Below, piece by piece: positions 32,540 through 42,000 of a stretch of DNA of 64,000 nt. Below the pieces are notes generated by a model, which was given only the letters and a program-made list of their open reading frames with translations, was not told the origin of the DNA and searched no databases. The stretch comes from Gracilariopsis chorda. Its lineage: Eukaryota > Rhodophyta > Florideophyceae > Gracilariales > Gracilariaceae. The stretch lies in NCBI GenBank assembly GCA_003194525.1, contig NBIV01000031.1, forward strand, positions 248,001-312,000. Reading direction: 5' to 3'. Position 1 is the first letter of the stretch, and the number at the start of each line of letters is the position of its first letter. A program made the position numbers and the translations under genes.

Positions 32540-34327
32540 TCACTCACCCCCATCGTCCGGGGCGTAACCACCAGCGAGGCGGTAGGCCAACGCGTCCGCC
32601 ATGGTGGTGACATCCCCCGATACCTCGGCAGCGCTAAGACCGGCACCCCGGAGGAAACGTGCGATGATTTCGTTTTCATTCGCCGTCACCCCGCTGGGGA
32701 TTGAAGGTCCGGCACTTGCCGCCGAAGGGTCAGCAGCCGGCTCGGCCGGAGATGCCCCCTCTGGGAAAGCTTCCGCGCTAGCGCCGGTTTCCTCTACGTC
32801 CATCTCCCCGGGTTCTTCCGGTTCGTTATCGACCATTGGGTCATCCCCGCCGTATGCGCGGTAGTAGTCGTCGGAATCGACGTACCCCACCGGGTGGTCT
32901 TCCGGCACATGCCGGGGCGTATCGCGAAGCTCGCGCGCCTCCTCGGAGGAAATTTCCCGGAACTCCCAGGGGTCGAAGTAGATAAAATCCCCCGCAAGGG
33001 CGGTGTTTCTACCGAGTCCCGGACCACCGGTGTTACCGCTACCGCCATCCAGACGACCGCTTTGCTCCAGCGGGACCTCACTCCAGCTAACGCTGTCGAT
33101 GTACCCAAGTAATTGGAGGACCTCTTCATTGTTGGCCTGGCCCCCAAGGGGGATGCGAAGATCCAGGTTTCGGATCGCTGCCCGCACACGCGGTTGAAGG
33201 AACCAGAGACGATACTGGTCGTACGCCTCGTTGAGGATATAAGCCGCACTGCGGGCCGCCCACTCCGTAACCACCACGGACCACAACCCCGACCGGGGAT
33301 CCTGCATGAGCAGCGAACCGAGGTACGTAAGTACCGGCGGGAGTTCTATGTAGCACCCCCGGCAGGCTTCATGGAAGCGCCACCACTCGGGGAGTGCTAC
33401 ATACCGACCTAGTCGGTGAGGCGGCGCAATCCGCTCTATCTCCACGTTCTGATACGGGATAAAATACCCGAATCGGGATCGCCAACGCCGCTCGTAGCGG
33501 ATGAAGTTTTGGAGAAAGTTGGACCGGTATTGCCGGGGAAGGTACCTGAACTCCGCCCGAATAATCGGTCGCTCCCAGAAAAGGGCCTCTTGCCGCGCTG
33601 CGGGGAAATTCCTCCAAGCGAGGGTCTCGAGGCGGAACAGGTTCTCGCCGTACCCAATCTCCCCGCGAGTGCGGAAGTAGCTAACGTCGAAGCCAAACTC
33701 CAGTGGGACCGGTACATCGAATGGAGCCCGGCTCTGCCGTTGATACGCCATGCGCGTCAGCGCGGTCTGTGCCGCAGCGACGGTCTCGCCCGAGTTTCTT
33801 CGGAGGTGGTGACGCGGAATCGCAATCCGGTGACGCCAATCCCACGATGTGGTGACTGCTCTGGGCAGATCCCCCGGAAGGGTGTCTGAACCATCCGCAT
33901 AAGCGGTGACCAATCCCTCATTGAGGACGGCGACCGGGTGAAACCACGGGGCAAGGCGCAGGCGCGACGCGTGATTCCGATTCATCGGGTTGAGCCCCAC
34001 CAGGGTGTTGTAAGTTGGCCAGTTGGACACCGGAGTGGTTCCGGAGGACACCACCGAAGGTGGTAGTGCGAAGGGATGGTCGGCTGCCGCAGCCATATTC
34101 CCCGGTTGTACCGGATTTCGATCGCCCTGAGGCAGGGGAACTGACCAGAAACCGGTGGTGTATCGCCCGAGAAGTCTCGGCGGTTGGCTGTGGTTGTTGA
34201 TATCGTTGTCGTCGTTCATTTTTCCCTTTTGGAGGGTGGCTGTTGTTGTCGTTTGTGTGCTTGGTGACTCTGGTGCAGAGGGATTTACCGGAGAACCGGA
34301 GTCAAAGCACGCGCTTTTATCACCCAT
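32540..34327 (-). CDS. Antisense accessory ORF of A1 (595 aa), unknown function
   Basis: A long ATG-initiated frame on the strand opposite to gag-pol, convergent with pol (192 bases apart) and starting 58 bases inside the 3' LTR boundary, so any promoter must lie in the LTR reading backwards. I do not recognise a domain. The middle (residues about 170-440) is rich in Trp, Tyr, Phe and Arg and looks globular. The C-terminal 140 residues are acidic, Pro/Ala/Ser-rich and probably disordered (DSDDYYRAYGGDDPMVDN region), followed by a small helical end. No signal peptide or membrane segment is evident, which argues against an envelope protein. Element B2 has a degenerate antisense frame at the same position with weak collinear similarity. 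Persistence of 595 open codons in a family with fresh lesions elsewhere suggests it was recently functional. Confidence 0.75.
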   Translation of the reverse strand: MGDKSACFDSGSPVNPSAPESPSTQTTTTATLQKGKMNDDNDINNHSQPPRLLGRYTTGFWSVPLPQGDRNPVQPGNMAAAADHPFALPPSVVSSGTTPVSNWPTYNTLVGLNPMNRNHASRLRLAPWFHPVAVLNEGLVTAYADGSDTLPGDLPRAVTTSWDWRHRIAIPRHHLRRNSGETVAAAQTALTRMAYQRQSRAPFDVPVPLEFGFDVSYFRTRGEIGYGENLFRLETLAWRNFPAARQEALFWERPIIRAEFRYLPRQYRSNFLQNFIRYERRWRSRFGYFIPYQNVEIERIAPPHRLGRYVALPEWWRFHEACRGCYIELPPVLTYLGSLLMQDPRSGLWSVVVTEWAARSAAYILNEAYDQYRLWFLQPRVRAAIRNLDLRIPLGGQANNEEVLQLLGYIDSVSWSEVPLEQSGRLDGGSGNTGGPGLGRNTALAGDFIYFDPWEFREISSEEARELRDTPRHVPEDHPVGYVDSDDYYRAYGGDDPMVDNEPEEPGEMDVEETGASAEAFPEGASPAEPAADPSAASAGPSIPSGVTANENEIIARFLRGAGLSAAEVSGDVTTMADALAYRLAGGYAPDDGGE

Positions 34328-34372
34328 TTTCGTCTGGGAATCCTCCGCGTCCGCGGTCGTTTTCCCGTCTTA

Positions 34373-34384
34373 AGGGGGGGGATA
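34373..34384 (+). promoter_or_regulatory. A1 polypurine tract
   Basis: AAGGGGGGGGATA-like run ending at the 3' LTR start (34385). Expected primer site for plus-strand DNA synthesis. Confidence 0.75.
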
Positions 34385-35190
34385 TGAAGTGCAACGCCCT
34401 CAGGGAGGGATTCTGGGTACTTGAACGCTTTCCCGATATTATCGGTTGTGTAGTGTGTATATGAACTACGCCCCACAATGGTGGGTATGGACACGTGGGA
34501 CACGGTTTTGGGTCAATTGGCGGTTGGCCACAGTAGTGGATGTTGCCACGGAATGTGGAGTATTTTAGTTAATTTTATTTATTATTTTCACACCCATTTC
34601 TGGGAAGCTAGTACTTAGTGCGACGGCGCACTGCCGTCGCACCAGTAAACCTTCCCCAACAAGGGACCCCAACCTGGGGAATTGGCTCTGAGCTTTACCG
34701 CCTCCGCGTGTTCTCAACTCCTCCTTGGAGGGAAGCACCGTAGTGTACGGAAGTTCACCCCCCTTGCACATCTAAAGGAGACCCATCATTGGGAGTACTA
34801 ATTGTTCCAAGTGTCTTGGTGTTTCGCCCTGTATAGGGTTATTGTTACCGGCATCGCCGTATTTGTTCGTCGCTCTCGCGACCCACTTCGTCCTTCCTCT
34901 TTCCCCTTTTTAGGGTAGCACCTCCCGCTATCCGCGGCCCTCGTGTGCGCATCCGCTCACACACCCCCACTCACGTGGAAACATACCTCTACTGAGGATC
35001 ACACCCCGCTCACGCGGATACCGATTCTTCGCCTTCACCTCCCTGCGCGAGTCGCGACAGGTGTCCCTGGTCTTACAAACCGGCTTCGCCGTGACACCTC
35101 TGGGAGGGCTCTACCCAACTGGGTTCACCTCGTGAGAGGAAGATCCCGGACGTCTTTCGGTGTTTTTCCGCTTTGGGGCATTGCACCACA
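34385..35190 (+). repeat. A1 3' LTR
   Basis: 806 bp, matching 13227-14032 at the family-specific marker sites and differing at only about two positions found by eye (13711 region A/T, and C/G at 14012 versus 35170). It is followed by the second GATTG target duplication (35191-35195). Confidence 0.95.
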
Positions 35191-35195
35191 GATTG

Positions 35196-38154
35196 AATCG
35201 CCACCAACCCTCCAACCACAGGCGAATTAACGCAACGAATTGCATCAGCCACACCAGGGAATCTGAGCACCGCATCAACTTCATCTCTCCCGCACATGAC
35301 TCCCTCGAAGACACATCCGATGAAATAATCGACATTTCGAAGGAAAATAATGAGTTCCATTTATTCTAAGGACGGCACACCAACGATGAAGAACCATGTT
35401 TCTCCGGAGCATGTATTGACTCAGGAGCCACAAAGTCTGTCATAGGAAATGCGGAAGCAGAACACTATGCCCAACTATCCAACAACCGTGCATGTTACAC
35501 CGAGGGAAACAGCAAGACATCATATCGCTTTGGCCCTGCAAAACGTATGGCACTTGGAACGATCGATATATCAATCCCATTCCCCAACAATCTAATTGTC
35601 AATGTCACGATTAATGTTGTCGGAGCCGAGACCCCGATGTTACTGGGATACGACTTTTGCAAAAACAACGCTATGGTCCTGGATATGGCAGATGGTTATT
35701 TCTACTCGAAACGACACGATTGGATAACGCGCGTTTACGAAGACCACGGACATTTGTTTTACAAATGGGATCCTTCGGACCATGCCACAATTCTCGTGAG
35801 CTCGTACAGCCCATACTCCACTCAAGATTTACGAAAAATGCACCTATCCTTTTACCATCTACTGAAGCCGTATGGACGGCATTTCTTAGTTGTTGGGTTA
35901 CATTATACATTGGTACGCCCAACAAATAACGGATTGACCAAGGATCCGCATTCAACTCCAAGCTTTGGAAGAATCTAACAGATGAATTTGGAATCGAGTT
36001 AATACCAACTGGGATTCAATCACATAACTCGCTTGGATTAGGAGAGCGATACCATGAACCACTCCGACGGTTCTTCAACAAGATCTCACACGAATATCCG
36101 ACGCTACACCGAGACGTCAAACTGCGCCTATGCATTAAGGCAATGAACGATACTATGGGCCCAAACGGACTAGTACTGTCTCTACTAGTATTTGGAGTAC
36201 TTCCCTATCTACCGGGAATACACTCGCCCATACCATCTAACCGAGAACGCTTCATGGCTCTCGAATAGGCTCGACGAGAGTACCAGCAAATAATTGCGCA
36301 AATGGGCATTAGCACAGCTCTCAGAGTAAGAACTCCCGAAGCGGCGAAACACTCTATCCCACCAGGCGATCATGTATGGATTTATCGAGAAACTGACTCG
36401 ATACATAAGCGTGGACACTTTTCTGGACCATTGAAAGTGCTGAAAATGGAAAACAAACAAGTATTCCTCAACTATAACGGGAAACTTGTTCAGTATAGCG
36501 TATCACAATGTATCCCCGACACGACACCAACACAGAATGCGCCAGACCAAAACGCCACAGACGAACGAATATGTATCACGGAGATACTAAAACCAGGAGA
36601 TTCTCGTCAGCAACTGCCGCAGTGGAAGGAAGCCAAAAGGAAGGAACTGGAAGGACTCACGAAAAGGAAACTATTAAACATCGTAAGTGAAGCAGACACC
36701 CAGTGACAGATTAGAAGTAGCGCGATACCACCCAGTATCCTTGGCCCGAGATGGGTACTCACCATCAAGAACGTGGAATCGGAAACCCCAATATTCAAGG
36801 CGAGGATGATAGCGCAAGGATATAAGGATCCGGAAAAGCACCGTATAGTTCACGAAGCACGAACTATGCAAATAAAATCGATACGACTTATCGTCTCTTT
36901 GGCACACGCTCCTGGGTTCCAACTGTGGAGTGCGGATATAAAACAAGCTTATATCCAGTCAAAAGTGCCTCTCACACACGACGTCTACCTACGACCGGTC
37001 CCTGAACTTGGCCTACCGATCAGTCGATTGTTGAAAATCCAACGCCCAATTTACGGCATGACGGAAGCCGGAGACCTCTGGAGCTTCACCTTTATGTCGC
37101 ATATCACCGAAGAACTCAAGATGACACCATTCACTTCCGACCGCGCTTTCTTGTTCCGTCACAACGAAAGAAGCAACTCGTAGGAATTATGGGAGTATAC
37201 AATGACGATACAATTCAAGCCGGAACATCCGACTTTGTCGAAGTAACGAACAAGATCGGACAACACTTCGATGCAAAGGATCCTACATTTTGTAGATTTG
37301 AATTCGCCGGCATCCATATTGAATTATTGGAACGAAAGTTTATCATGACGCAGAATCAGCATATTCTGCGACTTGCTACTATCAACGCAGACGCACAGTA
37401 TCAAGAATTCAAAACAACACTGATGAGGACCAGCTGGATAGTACATACTCGCCCGGCCATCATGTGTGCAACAGCATAACTTGGCCAGGTAACCGAGAAA
37501 GCGTTCAACGCTAAGCATGTGTCCGAACTCAACAAGACCATCACTCACTTACGAATGACTCCGGAAGTATGCCTGAACACTTACCAGCTCGACAGAGATT
37601 CAGTTCATGTGCGTGTATATAGCGATGCCTCGTTCAATTGCAACAGTGATGGGTCTTCACAGCTCGGATATATTGTAACCTTGTGCGACAGGCACAAAAA
37701 TGTGAACATCATTCACTACAGAAGCTACAAAACACGTCGCGTTGTTCGCTCTGTACTGGCTGCGGAAGTTTACGCATTTGTGGATGGATTTGACGCTGGC
37801 TTTGCTATCAAAATGGATCTAGAGAAGGTACTGATGAGAAAGGTGAAACTTTGCATATTGACCGACTCGAAGAGCATCTTTGACACGATCACGAAGGAAA
37901 AAACGACCTCCGAACGACGCTTTATGATCGATCTGAACTTTGCCCACGACGCCTACGCGAAAGAGGAAATAACTGACATCGGTAATATCGCCGGCACGGA
38001 TAACCCTTCCGACGGACTAACACGTCCAAAACCGTCCTTCGTGCTGCAAGGAATGATAGTATCTGGGAAGGCTAATCATACGGTTCAGCAGTGGGTTGAA
38101 CGCAACAACGAAAGCGTCATCAACCTTTGCAACGAACTTTGCACAAAAAGCTAA
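35196..38154 (+). pseudogene. C1 copia pol (protease, integrase, RT, RNase H), degenerate
   Basis: Continues the copia element after A1. Protease: GACIDSGATKSVIG (about 35410) with MLLGYDFC downstream. Integrase: the end of the core (RIDQGSAFNSKLW; SHNSLGLGERYHEPLRRFF) is clear, but the stretch between LRKMH (about 35840) and it is shortened and frameshifted. RT: WSADIKQAYIQSKVPL (about 36930) and the catalytic motif VYNDD at 37195-37209. RNase H: YSDASFNCNSDGSS, ILTDSKSIFD, AGTDNPSDGLTR (37615-38030). Stops at 35367, 35931, 36266, 36704, 37181 and 37477 and several frame changes show it is dead. The first frame is -1 relative to gag across the insertion site. Confidence 0.88.
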
Positions 38155-38172
38155 AGAAGAGAAAGAAGGGAA
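38155..38172 (+). promoter_or_regulatory. C1 polypurine tract
   Basis: A run of A and G (AAGAAGAGAAAGAAGGGAA-like) immediately before the 3' LTR, the expected plus-strand primer. Confidence 0.7.
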
Positions 38173-38413
38173 TGTCATTACAGTTTGCACCGACACGCAA
38201 ATGCGTGCACGTGAGCTCCGAATAATCGGATGCATAATCCCTACTGTAGAATCTGACCCTTTCGGACCAGCGGATACCTACTGGATACTATATAGAGGCA
38301 AGCAGTCTCTCCTTCCTTAAGCTATAAAATTGGTAAGACATACCGACACATTGATACAACAGACACTTTACATTTCGCGCGCCACTCGCCCGCTACCGCT
38401 GACTCCAGCAACA
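38173..38413 (+). repeat. C1 3' LTR
   Basis: Begins TGTCATTACAG and ends TCCAGCAACA. It pairs with 10410-10650, with about ten differences over 241 bases. The TATA-like CTATATAGAGG is conserved, but the AATAAA of the 5' copy reads TATAAA here. Confidence 0.9.
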
Positions 38414-38798
38414 CGAAGACCTCCACATACAAACCCTATACAGTGCGAGCCCCAAAAAGTTGAACAACACGAGAAACAACGACGAGTAAAGTAGCAAGCA
38501 AGTTTTCTTTTACTTCGAAATTTGGACTTCATCATGTTCGATGATTACAGTTTCACATGTTCCACTACGATAAAGAAACATCATCACTTGTGCAAAAGTA
38601 GTCCAACACTTGTTCAAGTTGAACAAAAAGACAGATAATTTCAGTTTTGTCCCTTATCTTCTTGAAAGATACACAACCAAAGCACTCATAGGAATAATAA
38701 AAAATAACAGTCACCAAACGCCTATACTTCTGAACAATCAGTCACTTCGCACAAAACGCTTCGCCGCTCTCGCTTCCACTTCATGGCAGATCTCAGCT
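38414..38798. other. Spacer between C1 and the pogo-like element
   Basis: A/T-rich, with no open frame of note. It may hold the 3' end of the pogo-like element. I looked for a terminal inverted repeat (a CAGTGCGAGC at 38441 follows a TA) but found no convincing partner to the right. Confidence 0.35.
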
Positions 38799-40480
38799 TC
38801 ACGTCGAGTGCCGCTTTGCGGCATTTGACTTCGCAATTGCTCTGCGAATGGAAAGAGGTCGTGGCACTTGGTATCCGTCACCATATCGAGTGACTCGGCG
38901 AAGTGCGGCCAAATGATCAAACTCCAACCTTGCGACTGTCCACTTTTCTTTCTCTACAGCAACCATCCGTGCTTTCTCCGCCCCTTTCATATCCTTCACA
39001 TTCCTCTGCTGCTTCTTGCTTAAGTCCTGCAATTTCAACAAGCCCAATGCCGCATCAGATATAAGTATGGCACCATATTTATTGTTAAGAAAACCGGACG
39101 AATGGACATGGACATCGTTAATAACATCTTCAATTGATCGATCGTTCTCCTTATCCATCATATCTACTATTTGTTCAACACTGGCAAGGCGATAGGGTTC
39201 CTCTAAACTATAAGGGCGAGCTTGAGAGAAGACACGACAGTCATCAAACCGATATATTCCGCTCCTGGAGAACCCAGAGTTGATGTTGGAATTAGTTACG
39301 CTGAGAGTATACGCCTTTGAAATGATCTGGGACACATCAAACTCGTTCATAGGCTTATATGCCCTGCATCGAGATCGGTACACCTTCTCCAGAAGTGCAC
39401 GATAGTGATACTTCAGTGACGGAAATATGGCTACGTCAAGAGGCTGCGTGGTGCCACTGGTGTAAGCTGGGAGAGCATAGGCTATGAAGTTTGATTTGGC
39501 GAGCATTTCCAAGATTGGAATGTCTAGGTGACTACGATATCCTTCATAGATCAGAAGAATCTTACCAGTGATTCTCTTCTCTTCAGTTTGCTTCAGAAAC
39601 CATTCAGCTCACTTCAGGAAGTTCGCACGGTCAACTGAGGCGATGTATTTTCGTGCCGTCACAAGCGACCCGTATGGCAACAACTCGCTTATACATTCAG
39701 TGCTCTCTTCGTTTCCTCCGCCTCTACTTATTCTGCGTACACGAATTCGTGTTCCTTGGAAGACAAACATTGGAGCGCCAAGGTCACCGTTTGCGAACAC
39801 GGCTGCTAGTAGGGTGATTCGATTAACATTCTCAAAGCTTGGATTCGGCAACGTTGGTTTAACTCCTTTCCGAGCCAGAAATTTCTCCTGGTTTCCATAC
39901 TTCCGCTCAGTGCTCGGCGAAAATCCAGTTTCGTCTACGTTCGAAATGTGGGAAGGGAGAATTTTGTGAAACTCGATTATTTTCTTCAATTTGCTCATGT
40001 GGGCAACCAGCACTTTCGCATTCGTGGCTTCAAATCGCTTAGCGTCCTGTCGAGATGGCTTGCGAAATATGATTTTATCCCTATGACGGGCTTCAAAGAG
40101 CTCAAAAAAGCGCCTTTCTGGCCTGCCGTTGCGAAACCGGAGAGATTCTTTGCGCCAAGGGGGAAATGTCTTCACGAGCATCTCTACGGTATCCAACAAA
40201 TCCTGCCGAGACAGGGCACGACCACGGGTGGCGTGCTCCAGGAGAATATTGACGACGTGTTTCTCCTCGGATGCTGTTAGGCATATCCTGGAAGCCTTTT
40301 TCTGCTGTGTTTCTTTGGATTGTGGGTGGTAGTGGTAATGTAGTGCTGATGGGGACAGGTGAACTTCCTCTGCAGCTTTGCGGAAAGAATAACCTGCATT
40401 TATCAATTAAATTCCGAGTGAGATGTAGCGCTCAATTCAGTTGCTACCGAGCACATAGAACTGGTTTTGGCACCCTGGGG
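38799..40480 (-). pseudogene. Pogo/Tigger-like DDE transposase, decayed
   Basis: Minus-strand frame with a Psq-type helix-turn-helix at the N-terminus (SFRKAAEEVHLSPSALHYHY), a second DNA-binding segment (ATRGRALSRQDLLDTVEML), and a DDE_1 core. First Asp is in ISNVDETGFSP (about 39920) and the third in TTQPLDVAIFPSLKYHYR (about 39440). The second position reads YEGYRSHL (about 39545), with Glu-Gly-Tyr where Asp-Gly-His is usual. The frame is cut by TGA at 39609-39611 and by a TAA just before 40406. Upstream in the same phase, an ATG near 40480 could have been the start. A TATATAAAG lies upstream on this strand (about 40555). Terminal repeats were not found. Confidence 0.85.
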
Positions 40481-40589
40481 CCATGATGGATGGAACTGTT
40501 GTGGAAGGGATACATCCAGCAACGCTGGTGGTGATGAATACAAACGGGACTTTATATACTGAAAGAAAGGATGTTCTAGTCTAAGATGC

Positions 40590-41125
40590 GACTGATAATG
40601 AATTTGTTTGGAAGACTGAGATTACGTCAAGCATCTCTATGTGATTGGATTAATGAAATGGAATGGCCTTTGCTCGTGAATTGCGCTTGCTGAAGAAGAG
40701 TTTTCTGTTTGTTGCTACCACACTTGTACCTTGTAAAACCTATGCTGCCATCTGATTTCTTGCTTGGAGTCTGAAACCGAGTTTACTACGACCTACGGTT
40801 TCAATGTTCGTAGGCTGGTTGTGATAAAGCAAATTTGTTGGGAGATTGAGATTAGACAAGCTCTTTTCTCTGATTGGGTTAAAGAAAGGGAAGGGGCCTT
40901 GGCTCCTGAATTAGAGTTGACTGTTCCGGTCGTGGGATGCAGAAATTTGTGCCTCGGAGATTGCGTGCAAAAGACCTGTTCTTCCCATTCTCGCGCTTGC
41001 TAAAGTAGATTTTATCCTTTGTTACTACCGCGCTTGTACCTTGTAGACCCTACCCTGTCACCTGCTTCCATGCTCGAAGTCTGAAACCGGGTTCACTACG
41101 AGCTATGTGTTCAATTGTTCTTGAC
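40590..41125. repeat. Degenerate tandem direct repeat, two units of about 230-300 bp
   Basis: Unit 1 (about 40590-40820) and unit 2 (about 40819-41125) share an ordered set of blocks: GAGATTA, TGATTGG, CGCTTGCT, TTGTACCTTGTA, AGTCTGAAACC. The second unit has extra bases. No coding potential. It is an old duplication of unknown origin. Confidence 0.6.
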
Positions 41126-42000
41126 TTGTGATGATAACGCCCAGTCTGTGGGGCTTTTTGTTGATTTCTCCATATATGTTTGTAAAATCACGTTGTATTG
41201 AACGTGAGGCGCCTGTCCAAAACTTAAGGTACACCAACAGTACACCAATGCCATCTCGTACTCAACGACATCCAGGTACCCAAAGATACCAACCAAAACC
41301 GCTCTACATCCATCACCGCCATTGAACTTGACAAAACGTCCATATTACCCGATCTTGATACAGCCAACTACGCCCTGTGGTACTTAGTTTGAAGACCTAT
41401 GCCCCTATAATCGATGCATCCCACGTCCCCAAAAAAATAATCTCACCCCCACTGACTCCCAAGCGTTCAAGTCGTTCCAGAACTGCCATAACAGCCATAA
41501 CCGCCTCCTAGCAGCCGTACCTGGAATTCAACCCATAGAAATCGTTTTAATACTTGTAGTCCCAGTAGAAGGACCCACACCCCCTGATATCATTATCAGC
41601 TTTATGTCACACATCAACTAGTCCACTGAAGAGGAAAATTAGTTCTTGAATAACGAAGCGGAGAATATCCTGTACACCAGCGAGTCTAAAACTTGCAAAA
41701 CAACGCCATTCGCCTTTTTGACGGATAATCCAGCTCATATACCCCTAATGCTAGAATTTATGATCAGTATACGTCTCACTACATTTGATGGCTCAGTGGT
41801 TTGGCGCAGCAAACCCGATCTCAGACCTGATTAAATTAGAGTCAGCTCGAAGCCTTCAGCTAGAATTGTACAAAGTTTTAGAGTATTTCTATAAAACTTG
41901 TGGCCACAGTTTGGCGTTCAAATTGGAGATTTAGGAGAAGCTGAAGAAGGCCAAAAACAGGCTTTTGATAGTTAAAACGATCACTAGCAGAAATTCATTA
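41126..42000. other. Unassigned, possible copia gag scrap
   Basis: Around 41320-41390 a plus-strand reading gives LPDLDTANYALWYL, reminiscent of the NYALW motif at the start of copia Gag, but stops follow at once. The rest has only short frames. Low certainty. Confidence 0.25.

Larger units (their letters stand above)
13227..35190 (+). mobile_element. Ty3/gypsy chromovirus A1 (outer), inserted in C1
   Basis: Flanked by perfect 5-bp target duplications GATTG (13222-13226 and 35191-35195) inside the copia body. It has 806-bp LTRs (13227-14032, 34385-35190), a tRNA primer site, gag, pol with C-terminal chromodomain, an antisense accessory ORF and a polypurine tract. The two LTRs share marker bases not found in A2's LTRs and differ at only a couple of sites, so insertion was recent. 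It is split in gag by A2. Confidence 0.95.
10410..38413 (+). mobile_element. Ty1/copia retrotransposon C1, split by nested gypsy elements
   Basis: Two 241-bp LTRs (10410-10650 and 38173-38413) start TG, end CA and differ at about ten positions. Between them run gag, protease, integrase, RT and RNase H in copia order (integrase before RT). The body is interrupted from 13227 to 35190 by element A1. The flanking pentamers CCAAG (10405-10409) and CGAAG (38414-38418) look like a 5-bp target duplication with one mutation. Excluding A1, the element is about 6.0 kb. Multiple stops and frameshifts show it is dead. Confidence 0.9.

Noticed and set aside
13227-35190. The regular short palindromes as a CRISPR array or REP-type array
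   Set aside because: Stems differ in sequence, there are no fixed repeats or spacers, and the DNA is eukaryotic retrotransposon coding sequence.
10981-37480. All in-frame stops in the copia element C1 look like C-to-T changes from CAA, CAG or CGA, hinting at RIP or an altered code
   Set aside because: Every stop codon is by definition one C-to-T step from those codons, so without an intact relative this says nothing. The host mannosidase and MAP kinase use stops normally, so no alternative code is needed.
38441-38475. CAGTGCGAGCCCC after a TA as the left terminal repeat of the pogo-like element
   Set aside because: No inverted partner followed by TA could be found to the right of the transposase.
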